A stretch of 46,502 nt of DNA from Clostridia bacterium (GTDB lineage Bacteria; Bacillota; Clostridia; Christensenellales; UBA1242), in assembly GCA_017936585.1 (NCBI GenBank), contig JAGBFI010000038.1, positions 1 to 46,502 of the forward strand, in the 5' to 3' direction. This document shows, one piece after another, positions 6,908-14,996 of this stretch; the first letter of the stretch is position 1, and every line of letters starts with the position of its first letter. The notes under the pieces are model-generated. The model saw nothing but the letters and a program-made list of their open reading frames with translations, did no database searches and was not told where the DNA came from. The translations under genes were made by a program, and so were the position numbers.

Positions 6908-7851
6908 AAATATTTAACCTCCAAAATTTTCAGCAAGAAATTGTCGATCGCCACCGTCAAATTTGCGTTAAATTCAATTTTTTCACGTAGCGATGAAATC
7001 ACTTTTGTTATTTCGCAGAGAGCTTGAACGGAAAATTCTGGCTCCACCTCCTGCAAATCGCTTAAATATGGTTTCAATTTGCAAAGATTTTCGCTTTCAC
7101 ACTTAAGTTTCAGCATATCCTCAATCGCAAGCGACAAAATCTGCAAAATCAGATCCAAATTTTCTTTTTCCTCCAGCACTTTCTTGGAGTATTTGATGAC
7201 ATCCTTGCTGCTTTTCATCTCGCAGAAAATGTCCACTGCAAGATTTGCGATGCTTTTTAAGTCGTCCTTGCCCGCAAGCTCCAAAGTTTTTCCCAGATAT
7301 CCACCACCCAAAATCAACGCTAAGGTGTCTTGGCACAGATTTTCAAGCTCTTCTTTGGCAAACGGCGAAATTTTGATTTTGTCACAACGCGATTTGATTG
7401 TTGGCAAAACTCTGTCTTCACTTTTTGCAGATAGCAAGAAATAAACATTTTTTGGTGGTTCTTCCAAAACTTTCAAAAGTTTGTTTTGTGCTTCTTCCGT
7501 TGAATTGTCAAAGTTGTTGATAAGAAAAATTTTGTAAGGCATGTTGATTGGCTTCACATGTGCATCCGCGACAATCTCGCCACTGTCCGCAACAAGAAGC
7601 TTCTCCCCTTTTGGAAAAACTTTGACATCCAAATCTGCACCGTTCTCAATTTTGACAAACTCTGCACATTTTTCGTCCATAAGCTCAAAAGTTGGATATT
7701 GCAACATGAGTGCCGACAAAATCAAAACATATTTGCAAGTTTTTTCATCTTCACAGAAAAACAAAACAGCATTGGAAAGGTTGTTTTTTTCTTTCTTTTC
7801 TGTCAATTTTTTGAAAAATTCTTGATTTTTTATTATTTCCGTCAAACTCAT
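6898..7851 (-). CDS. holB: DNA polymerase III subunit delta'
   Basis: HolB is the delta' subunit of the clamp-loader complex. The 317 residues show the family-typical LLKVLEEPPKNVYFLL near residue 130 and TIKSRC near 152, the SRC motif that acts in trans at the ATPase site of a neighbouring subunit. The N-terminal P-loop region is degenerate (NAVLFFCEDEKTCKY, with no GxxGxGK), which is acceptable because delta' need not hydrolyse ATP. The zinc-binding cysteine set usual in this domain is not visible. The ATG at 7851 has no ribosome binding site and lies exactly six bases after a -10 box. It starts the operon with ricT and trmN6. Confidence 0.9.
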   Translation of the reverse strand: MSLTEIIKNQEFFKKLTEKKEKNNLSNAVLFFCEDEKTCKYVLILSALMLQYPTFELMDEKCAEFVKIENGADLDVKVFPKGEKLLVADSGEIVADAHVKPINMPYKIFLINNFDNSTEEAQNKLLKVLEEPPKNVYFLLSAKSEDRVLPTIKSRCDKIKISPFAKEELENLCQDTLALILGGGYLGKTLELAGKDDLKSIANLAVDIFCEMKSSKDVIKYSKKVLEEKENLDLILQILSLAIEDMLKLKCESENLCKLKPYLSDLQEVEPEFSVQALCEITKVISSLREKIEFNANLTVAIDNFLLKILEVKYLCK

Positions 7852-7852
7852 A

Positions 7853-7869
7853 TTGTGATTTTATCACAA
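7853..7869. repeat. 17-base palindrome over the holB -10 box
   Basis: TTGTGATTTTATCACAA is a perfect 6-5-6 inverted repeat that begins two bases upstream of the holB start codon and contains the -10 box (TAAAAT on the minus strand). A repressor bound here would block transcription initiation. It could alternatively be an accident of AT-rich sequence. No relative of this exact palindrome was noticed ahead of the other genes. Confidence 0.45.
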
Positions 7870-7886
7870 AACAATCAAAATTGCAA
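7858..7886 (-). promoter_or_regulatory. holB promoter, predicted leaderless
   Basis: On the minus strand TTGCAA (7881-7886) and TAAAAT (7858-7863) are separated by 17 bases. A TG one base before the -10 box gives an extended -10. Exactly six bases separate the -10 box from the ATG at 7851, predicting transcription from the A of the start codon. There is no Shine-Dalgarno sequence. Confidence 0.6.
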
Positions 7887-7893
7887 ACTTATA

Positions 7894-7926
7894 TAAAAAA
7901 AGAGCGCACATTTCTATGCGTTCTTT
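7894..7926 (-). terminator. Terminator overlapping the end of the P-type ATPase gene
   Basis: On the minus strand AAGA and CGCA pair with TGCG and TCTT around an eight-base loop, with a single mismatch, followed by seven T. The last codons and the stop codon of the ATPase gene are inside the hairpin. It separates the ATPase unit from the holB promoter just downstream. Confidence 0.5.
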
Positions 7927-10517
7927 ATGAATTTTTTTTCAAGCCATTTGTAAAGTTCTCCGATAAATATGATTGACACGGAAAGACCAAGCACCACAAC
8001 CCAACACGAAAAATTGAGTTTTTGAAGTTGAAGGAATTCTCCAAGCCCAGTGAGTGCCATCAAAAACAAAAGTCCAAAACCCACAATAAGTGAGATGTTG
8101 AAAATCTTATTTTTGAACGGGTTTGACTTGAAGCAGCAATGCTTTGTGCGCGCTGTAAACATATAAAACAGTTGAATAAGGTTGAGCGTGTAGAAAGCCA
8201 TTGTGATTGCGATCTCTTCGTTGTAGATGAAAAGCCCAAACAGATATGCCCCCAGCGTCAGGATTGTTTGCACCATGCCAAGCACAAGCAGTGACGTTCC
8301 CATCCCATTTGAAAACAGCCCATCAGTTTTTTTGCGCGGCTTTTCAAACATCACCTCTTTTTCAACTGGCTCAGTGCCAAGAGCAATTGCCGGCAAACTG
8401 TCGGTGATCAGATTTACAAACAAAATTTGCACTGGAAACAAAAATGTTTTGCCCGGAAACATGATTGTGATGAAAAAAAGTGCCAGAATTTCCGCCATAT
8501 TTGCAGAAAAAAGATATTTGACAGTTTTTTGAATGTTGCTGTAGATTTTTCGTCCCTCTTCCACCGCAACAATTATTGTTGCAAAATTGTCGTCCGCAAT
8601 CAAAATATCGGCAACATCTTTTGTGACATCTGTGCCAGTTTTTCCCATGCCAATTCCAATGTCCGCCTTTTTCAAACTTGGAGCATCATTCACTCCATCT
8701 CCCGTCATTGCTGTTGTGTGTCCGTTTTTCTTAAAGGCTTCCACAATGCGAACTTTATGCGCAGGACTAACCCTTGCAAACACACATTTTGTCTGCACAA
8801 TTTGCATGAAATCCTCGTCAGAGCAGAGGTCAATTTCTTCCCCAGACATAACCTCATCTTCAGACTTTGCAATTCCCACTCTTTTTGCAATGGCAAAAGC
8901 GGTGTCTTTATAGTCGCCTGTTATCATAACAGCTCTCATCCCTGCCTTACGACACTTCTTAACAGCTTCTTCAATTTCTGGTCGCGGAGGATCTTGAATC
9001 CCACAAATTCCAAGAAAAACAAAATCCTCTTCTTGCAAATTTTCGCTTTTCTTGAACGCAAAAGACATAACTCTCAGTGCTTTTTCACACATTTTTTTGT
9101 TGATTTTTATAATTTTCTTCTTGTAATTTTCACCAAGAGGCAAAATCTGCCCATCACACAAAACAAATTTACATCTGTCAAGAACTCGGTCAAGAGCTCC
9201 TTTCACGAAACAAACTTTTTCGCCATTCACATTGTTTAAAGTTATCATCATTTTGCGCTGAGAATTGAAAGAAATTTCCTGTAAGCGTGGATATTTGTCG
9301 TCCGCTTGTTTTTTGTCAACACTGCGAGCTTTTGCAAAATTTGCCAAAGCCACCTCAGTCGATCCTCCAACATAGCCACTTTCACCCACTTGACAGTCAT
9401 TACAAAGAACCATTGAATTGAGCAAAATTTCAAAATCTTTACTTTTTTCATCAAAAAACGCAAAAAATTCCTCAACTTTCATCTTGTTTTGCGTGATTGT
9501 CCCCGTTTTGTCAGAACAAATCACATCACACGCGCCCAACGTTTCCACTGCATACATTCGCTTTATGATTGCCTTTTGGCGTGAAAGTTTTGCAGTCCCA
9601 AGGCTCATGATGATTGTTATCACAGCCGGCATGCTTTCCGGAATTGCTGCAACAGAAATTGCCACTGCTGTCAAAAACGCCTTCAACATCTCTTGAGGAT
9701 TTGCAATCGCTTCAAGGACAAATGTCACCGTTGCCATAAGCAAAATCAGCCATGTCAAAATTTTTCCAATGCCTTGAATGCTTTTTTGCAGCGGAGTCAA
9801 CTCTTTTTTCGTCTCTTTCAAACTTTCAGCAATCTTGCCAATCTCGCTTTCAGTGCCAATTGCGGTGACAATACCCTTTGCATGGCCATTTTCAACAATA
9901 CTGCTGGCATATGCCACGTTTTTTCTGTCCGCAAGTCCAACTTTCTTGTCATAAACACCCTCCGCAGTCTTTTCAACCGCTTCACTCTCGCCGGTCAAAG
10001 ATGCTTCGCTGATTTTTATGTTGGATGTTTCAATAAGTCTCAAATCCGCCGGCACAATACTGCCCGCCTCAAGCAAAACCAAATCGCCGTGCACAAGAAG
10101 AGAGGTTTTGATTTTCACAACTTTTCCATCTCTCAACACCTTGCACTCACGCTGCGTCATATTTTTCAGACTTTCAATCGCCTTTTCACTTTTTCTCTCT
10201 TGAAAAACGCCAAAAAGTGCATTCATAACAACAATTCCAAGAATAATTGCGCCATCAATAATTTCGCTGCTGGAATTTTCCACCGCACCAATCACAATTG
10301 AAATAACGCCCGAGACAAGCAAAACAAGCACCATAAGTTCTTTGATTTGCGCCAAAAATTTCGAGAAAAAGGATTGTTTTTTCTCAGGCTGAATTTGAAC
10401 TCGCTTGCTTCTCTCCAAACGCGTCTGCACTTCATGCTCAGACAAACCGTTTTTTGTAGTTGAAAATTCCTTAAAACAATCGGAAACACTTTTCTGATAA
10501 TACTCTCTATTTTCCAC
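7914..10517 (-). CDS. Cation-transporting P-type ATPase, type IIA calcium-pump-like
   Basis: This P-type ATPase of about 867 residues probably exports calcium. In order it shows an N-terminal cation-ATPase domain, the TGES dephosphorylation motif (ASLTGESEA), the phosphorylation site CSDKTGTITQNK, the hinge region MTGDGVNDAPSLKKADIGI, and about ten membrane segments. Residues that bind calcium in SERCA pumps are retained: the M4 proline-glutamate (IPESMPAV), N and E in M5 (SANMAEIL), and N, T and D in M6 (NLITDSLPAIALG). The M4 motif is PESM rather than the usual PEGL. I chose a GTG start at 10517 preceded by AGAGGTGG. A longer frame reaches 10568 but lacks a ribosome binding site. It stands alone, ending in its own terminator. 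Confidence 0.92.
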   Translation of the reverse strand: MENREYYQKSVSDCFKEFSTTKNGLSEHEVQTRLERSKRVQIQPEKKQSFFSKFLAQIKELMVLVLLVSGVISIVIGAVENSSSEIIDGAIILGIVVMNALFGVFQERKSEKAIESLKNMTQRECKVLRDGKVVKIKTSLLVHGDLVLLEAGSIVPADLRLIETSNIKISEASLTGESEAVEKTAEGVYDKKVGLADRKNVAYASSIVENGHAKGIVTAIGTESEIGKIAESLKETKKELTPLQKSIQGIGKILTWLILLMATVTFVLEAIANPQEMLKAFLTAVAISVAAIPESMPAVITIIMSLGTAKLSRQKAIIKRMYAVETLGACDVICSDKTGTITQNKMKVEEFFAFFDEKSKDFEILLNSMVLCNDCQVGESGYVGGSTEVALANFAKARSVDKKQADDKYPRLQEISFNSQRKMMITLNNVNGEKVCFVKGALDRVLDRCKFVLCDGQILPLGENYKKKIIKINKKMCEKALRVMSFAFKKSENLQEEDFVFLGICGIQDPPRPEIEEAVKKCRKAGMRAVMITGDYKDTAFAIAKRVGIAKSEDEVMSGEEIDLCSDEDFMQIVQTKCVFARVSPAHKVRIVEAFKKNGHTTAMTGDGVNDAPSLKKADIGIGMGKTGTDVTKDVADILIADDNFATIIVAVEEGRKIYSNIQKTVKYLFSANMAEILALFFITIMFPGKTFLFPVQILFVNLITDSLPAIALGTEPVEKEVMFEKPRKKTDGLFSNGMGTSLLVLGMVQTILTLGAYLFGLFIYNEEIAITMAFYTLNLIQLFYMFTARTKHCCFKSNPFKNKIFNISLIVGFGLLFLMALTGLGEFLQLQKLNFSCWVVVLGLSVSIIFIGELYKWLEKKFIKNA

Positions 10518-10749
10518 GAGCCACCTCTTATATATCATAGTTGTACAAAAAAGAAAATATGCTTCCATCGTTTTTCTGTGACTTTAAAATAAAAATTTTC
10601 TTATCGTCTGCTTTGTCAAAAAAATGAAAAAATAAAAAAATTATGAAAAATATTAAAAAATTTATTAAAAATGCTAAAAAAATTTAAATTTTTATTTTTA
10701 TAGTAATTTTGATAAACAATCAATTTCGATTTATTCTTAAAGCAGTGTC

Positions 10750-10784
10750 AAAAAAACATCCCAAATACGAGATGTTCTTTTTTA
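10750..10784 (-). terminator. Terminator after the MGMT gene
   Basis: AACATC (10755-10760) pairs with GATGTT (10771-10776) around a ten-base loop, flanked by seven A on one side and a T-rich run on the other. On the minus strand it follows the MGMT stop codon closely. The A/T flanks would allow it to work in both directions. The remaining 10518-10749 stretch upstream of the ATPase is very AT-rich and shows no gene. Confidence 0.55.
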
Positions 10785-10791
10785 TTTTCGA

Positions 10792-11121
10792 TTATTCAAT
10801 ATCCAAAAGTTCTGGACGCCATTGGCATTTTTTCATATCCACATTTCCGTCTTTTGTGAATATCACTCCCTCAGAAATCAGCAATTCCTTTTGTTTGTCT
10901 TCACCACCGAACGCAAAACTTGAAGAGGTTTCGCCAAAGCGATTGACAACTCTATGGCAAGGAATGACTCCCGGTTTTGGATTTACGTGCAAAGCATAGC
11001 CAACAATTTGTGAAAACTTTGGAGCTCCAAGCATTTTTGCAATCTGCCCATAAGTGGCAACTTTCCCCTTTGGAATGTCGCTTACAACATTGTAAACCCT
11101 TTCAAAAAATCCTCCACTCAT
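10792..11121 (-). CDS. Single-domain MGMT-family DNA alkyltransferase
   Basis: This 109-residue protein is the DNA-binding and active-site domain of the O6-methylguanine-DNA methyltransferase family. It shows FERVYNVVSDIPKGKVATYG at the N-terminus and the active-site motif IPCHRVVN near residue 53. The acceptor cysteine is present, so it is not an alkyltransferase-like (ATL) protein, in which the cysteine is replaced by tryptophan. The usual N-terminal domain of Ogt is absent. It would remove alkyl groups from guanine in DNA by self-alkylation, although activity of a one-domain form is inference. It starts two bases after the stop of the lipoprotein gene, so the two are probably co-transcribed. 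Confidence 0.88.
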   Translation of the reverse strand: MSGGFFERVYNVVSDIPKGKVATYGQIAKMLGAPKFSQIVGYALHVNPKPGVIPCHRVVNRFGETSSSFAFGGEDKQKELLISEGVIFTKDGNVDMKKCQWRPELLDIE

Positions 11122-11123
11122 TT

Positions 11124-13019
11124 TTATGAACCCGCTTTCACAAGTTTAAATTCTTTTGCACCGTCAAAATATGCGTTTGAAACTCTGAAAATCAAAACCA
11201 AATAGTCATTTTCAGCGTCAGAATAGGTGATGGATGAGCTTGCATCAGAAACTGTTGAATCCGCGACCACTAATTCGAATGCTCCAACAGATGTTTGCGC
11301 CAAGTCAAGTCTGAATGCAACATATTGGTGAGCATAAACGGCCATTTGTCTGAGGTCATCTTTGCCTGTGAGTGATGTCCATTCAGCAATTTGTGCCGCT
11401 GCTTCCGCGTTGTCAATTATTGCAAACGAAACTCCTTCAACTCTGCTGTCATCAAAAGAATAGCCAATTTTTGCGCTCTTTTGATGTTTCACAAAATCTC
11501 TAAATGTGAAAATCACATCCTCACTGCACACAAACTCCAAACTGAAGCTGTCGAATTTTTGAGTTGTCGCGTTGTAAGTTGCCTTGAGTGTATAGACTCC
11601 AACTGTCTTTTCAACATTCTCTGTTGCCTCGCCAATCTGTTCCTTGATGTTTAAGATTTTTGTTCCATTTCCATAGATGTTGTAGTCATAAAGGTCATAA
11701 ACCGTTCTGTAATTTCCGCCCACTTGTCTGTAGCTCCAAACGACTGCCACTTTTTGCCCATCAAACACAACGTGCTGTCCATTTGAGCCAACCGTTCCAA
11801 CTGAAATTTTGTTTCCTTCCTCATCAAGTCCAGTGATTTCTGGAATCACAAGAGGGTTTTCTTCTCCACCATCAGTTGAGTTTGCATACAACGAATAGAA
11901 ATCAACCTTATATTCAATTCCCTCAATCTTCAAAGTGTAAACATTCGTTCCGCCGACAATTTCAGGAGTGATATGTTTTGGAATTTTGTAAACAGAAACA
12001 TTTTCAACAGGTTCTGGCACAACAACTTCCTCAAGTTCAAGATTATTGAGTTTCACTTTCATGTTTGAGTAGTCAGCAATGCTGTCATCCAACAATTTTG
12101 AAACTGCAACCGTTCCTTCTTGAGAATAATCAATTGTCGAACTTCCAAGCTCAACCGCATAAGCAGAGTTTGAAACTGGCCTTGAAATTTGAAATTTTTT
12201 AAATTTCAACAAACTGAAATCAACCACAATTGTGTACGCCTTCTCTTCGCCGATATCGCCAAGATCAACCAAATAATAGTTGTCGTTCACAAGCGTGCAT
12301 CCCGCAATGGCTCTTTCAACTCCATTTGCTGTCTTGATTGTGAATGGAAGGTTCTGCTCTGAAAAATCATAAATTCCAACAACTTCTTTTTGGTCATATT
12401 CAAACTTCAACTTGAAAGTTCGATATGTGTTTGCGTTGCCTTCAGTGGCATCATAGGTGCGGGTGTAAGTCTTTTCAGCTTCGGATGTCAGATATGTATA
12501 CAAATTCACATACTCGCCGCCAATAGTTTCGAGATTGATTTTTGCTCCAGTCAACTTCTCAACAACTGAATCATCAGCCAAATTCGTCGCTTCAAAAGTG
12601 AAAGTTGATTGCATTTGTTTCGCACCGGAAATGTCCACTTCAACATCGCTCTTGATTTGTTTCATTGGAATCGTGAACCAGCCATAATACAAGTCTCCGC
12701 CTGCAACTCCACTGTAATTTTTGTTGAGGTTTAAACTTTTGCTTTGGTTATTGATTTTCACAACAAGCTCAGAAAAATCAACTCCATATTTTACAGCACT
12801 GATTTTCACTGTGATCTCATCTTCGGTCGTCACGGCAAACTTGCCATTTTCGTCCGAAGTCATCGTTTCGCCGTCCTTAAGCAAAGTGACCTCATAAACA
12901 TTTTTGTCATACTCTTTGAACGAAATAATCTGGTCAGTCACGCCTTGACAAGCTGTAAGACAAACGCCAGCAATCAAAGTGAAACAAAACACCGAAAAAA
13001 TTGACAAGAGTTTTTTCAT
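11124..13019 (-). CDS. Large lipoprotein of unknown function
   Basis: This 631-residue protein starts with a lipoprotein signal peptide (two lysines, a hydrophobic stretch and the lipobox LTAC with Cys24). It should be lipid-anchored on the outer face of the membrane. The rest is rich in beta-strand-like sequence, tyrosine, valine and threonine. Segments such as VTLLKDGETMTSDENGKFAV and DVEVDISGAKQ suggest immunoglobulin-like or other extracellular beta domains, but I do not recognise a defined family. The ATG at 13019 has a strong GGAGGAAG ribosome binding site. It is followed two bases later by the MGMT gene. Nothing in the sequence reveals a ligand or enzymatic role. Confidence 0.8.
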   Translation of the reverse strand: MKKLLSIFSVFCFTLIAGVCLTACQGVTDQIISFKEYDKNVYEVTLLKDGETMTSDENGKFAVTTEDEITVKISAVKYGVDFSELVVKINNQSKSLNLNKNYSGVAGGDLYYGWFTIPMKQIKSDVEVDISGAKQMQSTFTFEATNLADDSVVEKLTGAKINLETIGGEYVNLYTYLTSEAEKTYTRTYDATEGNANTYRTFKLKFEYDQKEVVGIYDFSEQNLPFTIKTANGVERAIAGCTLVNDNYYLVDLGDIGEEKAYTIVVDFSLLKFKKFQISRPVSNSAYAVELGSSTIDYSQEGTVAVSKLLDDSIADYSNMKVKLNNLELEEVVVPEPVENVSVYKIPKHITPEIVGGTNVYTLKIEGIEYKVDFYSLYANSTDGGEENPLVIPEITGLDEEGNKISVGTVGSNGQHVVFDGQKVAVVWSYRQVGGNYRTVYDLYDYNIYGNGTKILNIKEQIGEATENVEKTVGVYTLKATYNATTQKFDSFSLEFVCSEDVIFTFRDFVKHQKSAKIGYSFDDSRVEGVSFAIIDNAEAAAQIAEWTSLTGKDDLRQMAVYAHQYVAFRLDLAQTSVGAFELVVADSTVSDASSSITYSDAENDYLVLIFRVSNAYFDGAKEFKLVKAGS

Positions 13020-13053
13020 AATCTTCCTCCGTGCATCGAATTTTTATATTGCT

Positions 13054-13062
13054 ATTGTATCA
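13054..13062 (-). promoter_or_regulatory. Extended -10 promoter of the 631-residue lipoprotein gene
   Basis: On the minus strand TGATACAAT forms an extended -10 element (TG, one base, TACAAT), leaving a leader of about 28 bases that contains the GGAGGAAG ribosome binding site. No good -35 box is visible 17 bases upstream. The rest of the 132-base gap includes a weak AT-only hairpin at 13103-13125. Confidence 0.4.
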
Positions 13063-13102
13063 CAAATTTTTAAACTTACAAAACAAAGCAAATTAAAAAT
13101 AA

Positions 13103-13125
13103 AAAAATATGAAAAGTATTTTTTC
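13103..13125 (-). terminator. Weak AT-only hairpin after the inositol-phosphatase gene
   Basis: AAAAAATA (13103-13110) pairs with TATTTTTT (13118-13125) around a seven-base loop, downstream of the stop codon of the inositol-monophosphatase-family gene. The stem has no G or C, so termination by this element is uncertain. Confidence 0.3.
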
Positions 13126-13151
13126 TTCCCATATTTTATGATGAAAGTTGT

Positions 13152-13877
13152 TTATTTTTTTGCGTTATCTTTTTTAAAGTTATCCTTGACAATTTTGAGA
13201 AATTCTTTTGTATTTGCTGCGATATGCATGTTTTTTGAATCATAAGTTGCAGCCCCTGCTTGCTTTGCAATGTACATCCCCGGAACATAATCCCATGGGT
13301 TGCTTTTCCTGAAAACCGCACACCCCAATCTTCCACAAGCAACAAAAGCATAGTTCACACACATACTGCCCGTGCCACGCGTGTGAGTCAAGATTTTTCC
13401 ATTTCCATCCACAAATTCAAGATTTCTCTTCCAATCTCCTGTGTAAACACAACGCTCTGGAGCCAAATCGCTAACAGAAATTTTCTTTCCATTCAAGAAA
13501 GCTCCGCTCTCGTCTGCATAAAACAGTTCTCTCAATTTTGGCAAATAAATCACCGCCGCAACAGTTTCTCCATCCTTCACGCAAGCAACTTGAATCCCCC
13601 AAAAAGGAAAGTGGTGAGCAAAATTGATTGTCCCATCAATTGGGTCAATGACAAAGCAATTTTTTGACAATGCCGCAGAAGTGTTGAACTCCTCGCTGAC
13701 AATTTCAAAATCTGGATATGTCTTCTTCATTCTTTCAATCATAAATTTTTCAATAGCATAGTCAAGGTTTGTCACCAGGTCTCCTTTGTCGTCCTTACTC
13801 TTAACTTCAAAGTCATCTTTTATCAATTTGCTTGCCTTTTTCACCAATTTAATCAAGAATTTCAATTCTTTTGCCAT
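13152..13877 (-). CDS. Inositol monophosphatase family protein
   Basis: This 241-residue protein is a member of the lithium-sensitive Mg2+-dependent phosphatase family (SuhB/IMPase). The metal-binding motifs are present: IVSEEF near residue 59 (the metal-binding glutamate), DPIDGTINFAHHF near 78 (DPIDGTTNF in most members), and NPWDYVPGMYIAKQAGA near 193 corresponding to the second motif. Substrate could be inositol phosphate, fructose bisphosphate, PAP or another small phosphate ester; the sequence does not decide. It begins 35 bases after the HNH nuclease gene with GGAGAG before the ATG, so it may be the third gene of the methyltransferase operon, although a functional link is doubtful. Confidence 0.92.
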   Translation of the reverse strand: MAKELKFLIKLVKKASKLIKDDFEVKSKDDKGDLVTNLDYAIEKFMIERMKKTYPDFEIVSEEFNTSAALSKNCFVIDPIDGTINFAHHFPFWGIQVACVKDGETVAAVIYLPKLRELFYADESGAFLNGKKISVSDLAPERCVYTGDWKRNLEFVDGNGKILTHTRGTGSMCVNYAFVACGRLGCAVFRKSNPWDYVPGMYIAKQAGAATYDSKNMHIAANTKEFLKIVKDNFKKDNAKK

Positions 13878-13912
13878 TTTTTCTCTCCAATTTTAATATT
13901 TTTTTTGATTTT

Positions 13913-14995
13913 TTATCTTCCTGCTTTTCTTCTGTTGCAATCCTTGCAAAGCATTTGGCAATTTTCAGAAGTTGTTTTTCCACCCTCATGCCATGGAGTT
14001 ATGTGGTCAGCTTCCATTTGATCTCTGGTGAAATGTTTTTGGCACTTCACACAGATTCCATTCTGCCTTTCATATGCTTCCGCTTTTTGTTTTTCATCAA
14101 AAGCACGAATACTTAACTGCCTTTGCTGCCCACTCAAAACAAAATGATAGATCCCCTTCTTGTTTGTTACATCTTCATCCAAGAAAAGTTCTTTAACTCT
14201 CGTCTCCAATTCGTTTGAGTCATATGTCTGAGTGTGAAACTTGTTGTAAAGTTCTCCCCAATTTACACCTTTCATCTCTTTTCGCCAAACAACAAATGTT
14301 TTTTGAACCCAATCAATCACATCCCTGAAATATTCCCACAATTCAGTTGCATCCTCATCGTGCTGATGTTTTGACATATAGTCCTCAATTCTTCCGTCAT
14401 TTATCCATGCAAGTGCCGTTTCCAAAAACTCTTGTCTGATTGGAGTTCCTGTGACATAATCTTTTGCAATTCGATATGCAACACAATTTGTCTTGCTGAA
14501 ATATGTTTTTGCAGAAGTAAGCCATGTGCCTGTGTATGTCGCATTTCGAAGTTCTTGGTCCGTCAATCTCTCGCCAGCAATGTTGATTGTTCGGAACCAC
14601 TGCAGCTTTTCATGGTCATTTCCTTCACAAACGTAAATCATGAGTTTATAATTCAAAATCAGCTGTTTCTCTGTTTCAGTCAAATTGTGAAAAGCTCTGT
14701 TGGCAATCGAATAGTTCCCTTCAACATATTCACAAAAGCTGATGGTTCTTTGCTGTCCATCCAAAATTTCATAGGTTCCATCGTCATTTTTGACCCAATA
14801 CATAACATTGAGTGGATATCCTTTGAAAATGGTGTCCATAACAGCATTTCTTTGTTTTTCTTTATAAACGAACTCACGTTGATATTTCGGTCTGACATTC
14901 AAAAGTCCACCAAAAGCAACAACCCCCTCTTCGTCGCTGTTTTTATATCCATTTGTCACATCTTTGACTGTGATTTCCTGCAATTTAATTTCCAC
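13913..14995 (-). CDS. DUF262-HNH nuclease, putative restriction component
   Basis: This 360-residue protein has an N-terminal DUF262 (GmrS/ParB-like) domain with the characteristic DGQQR motif (ILDGQQRTISFCEY near residue 77). A C-terminal HNH nuclease follows: CVKCQKHF near 317, ADHITPWHEGG near 331, and CKDCNRRK at the end. DUF262 domains bind or hydrolyse nucleotides and pair with HNH domains in modification-dependent restriction systems such as GmrSD. The GTG start at 14995 is preceded by AAGGAG. It lies one base after the stop of an adenine DNA methyltransferase, which suggests that this is the cutting partner of a restriction-modification pair. It may be modification-dependent or sensitive to its neighbour's methylation; this is inference. 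Confidence 0.88.
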   Translation of the reverse strand: MEIKLQEITVKDVTNGYKNSDEEGVVAFGGLLNVRPKYQREFVYKEKQRNAVMDTIFKGYPLNVMYWVKNDDGTYEILDGQQRTISFCEYVEGNYSIANRAFHNLTETEKQLILNYKLMIYVCEGNDHEKLQWFRTINIAGERLTDQELRNATYTGTWLTSAKTYFSKTNCVAYRIAKDYVTGTPIRQEFLETALAWINDGRIEDYMSKHQHDEDATELWEYFRDVIDWVQKTFVVWRKEMKGVNWGELYNKFHTQTYDSNELETRVKELFLDEDVTNKKGIYHFVLSGQQRQLSIRAFDEKQKAEAYERQNGICVKCQKHFTRDQMEADHITPWHEGGKTTSENCQMLCKDCNRRKAGR

Positions 14996-14996
14996 A

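Noticed and set aside
8427..10301. Long plus-strand open frames (up to 270 residues) antisense to the P-type ATPase
   Set aside because: They are rich in histidine, cysteine and phenylalanine, have no recognisable family motif and lie wholly opposite a conserved gene.
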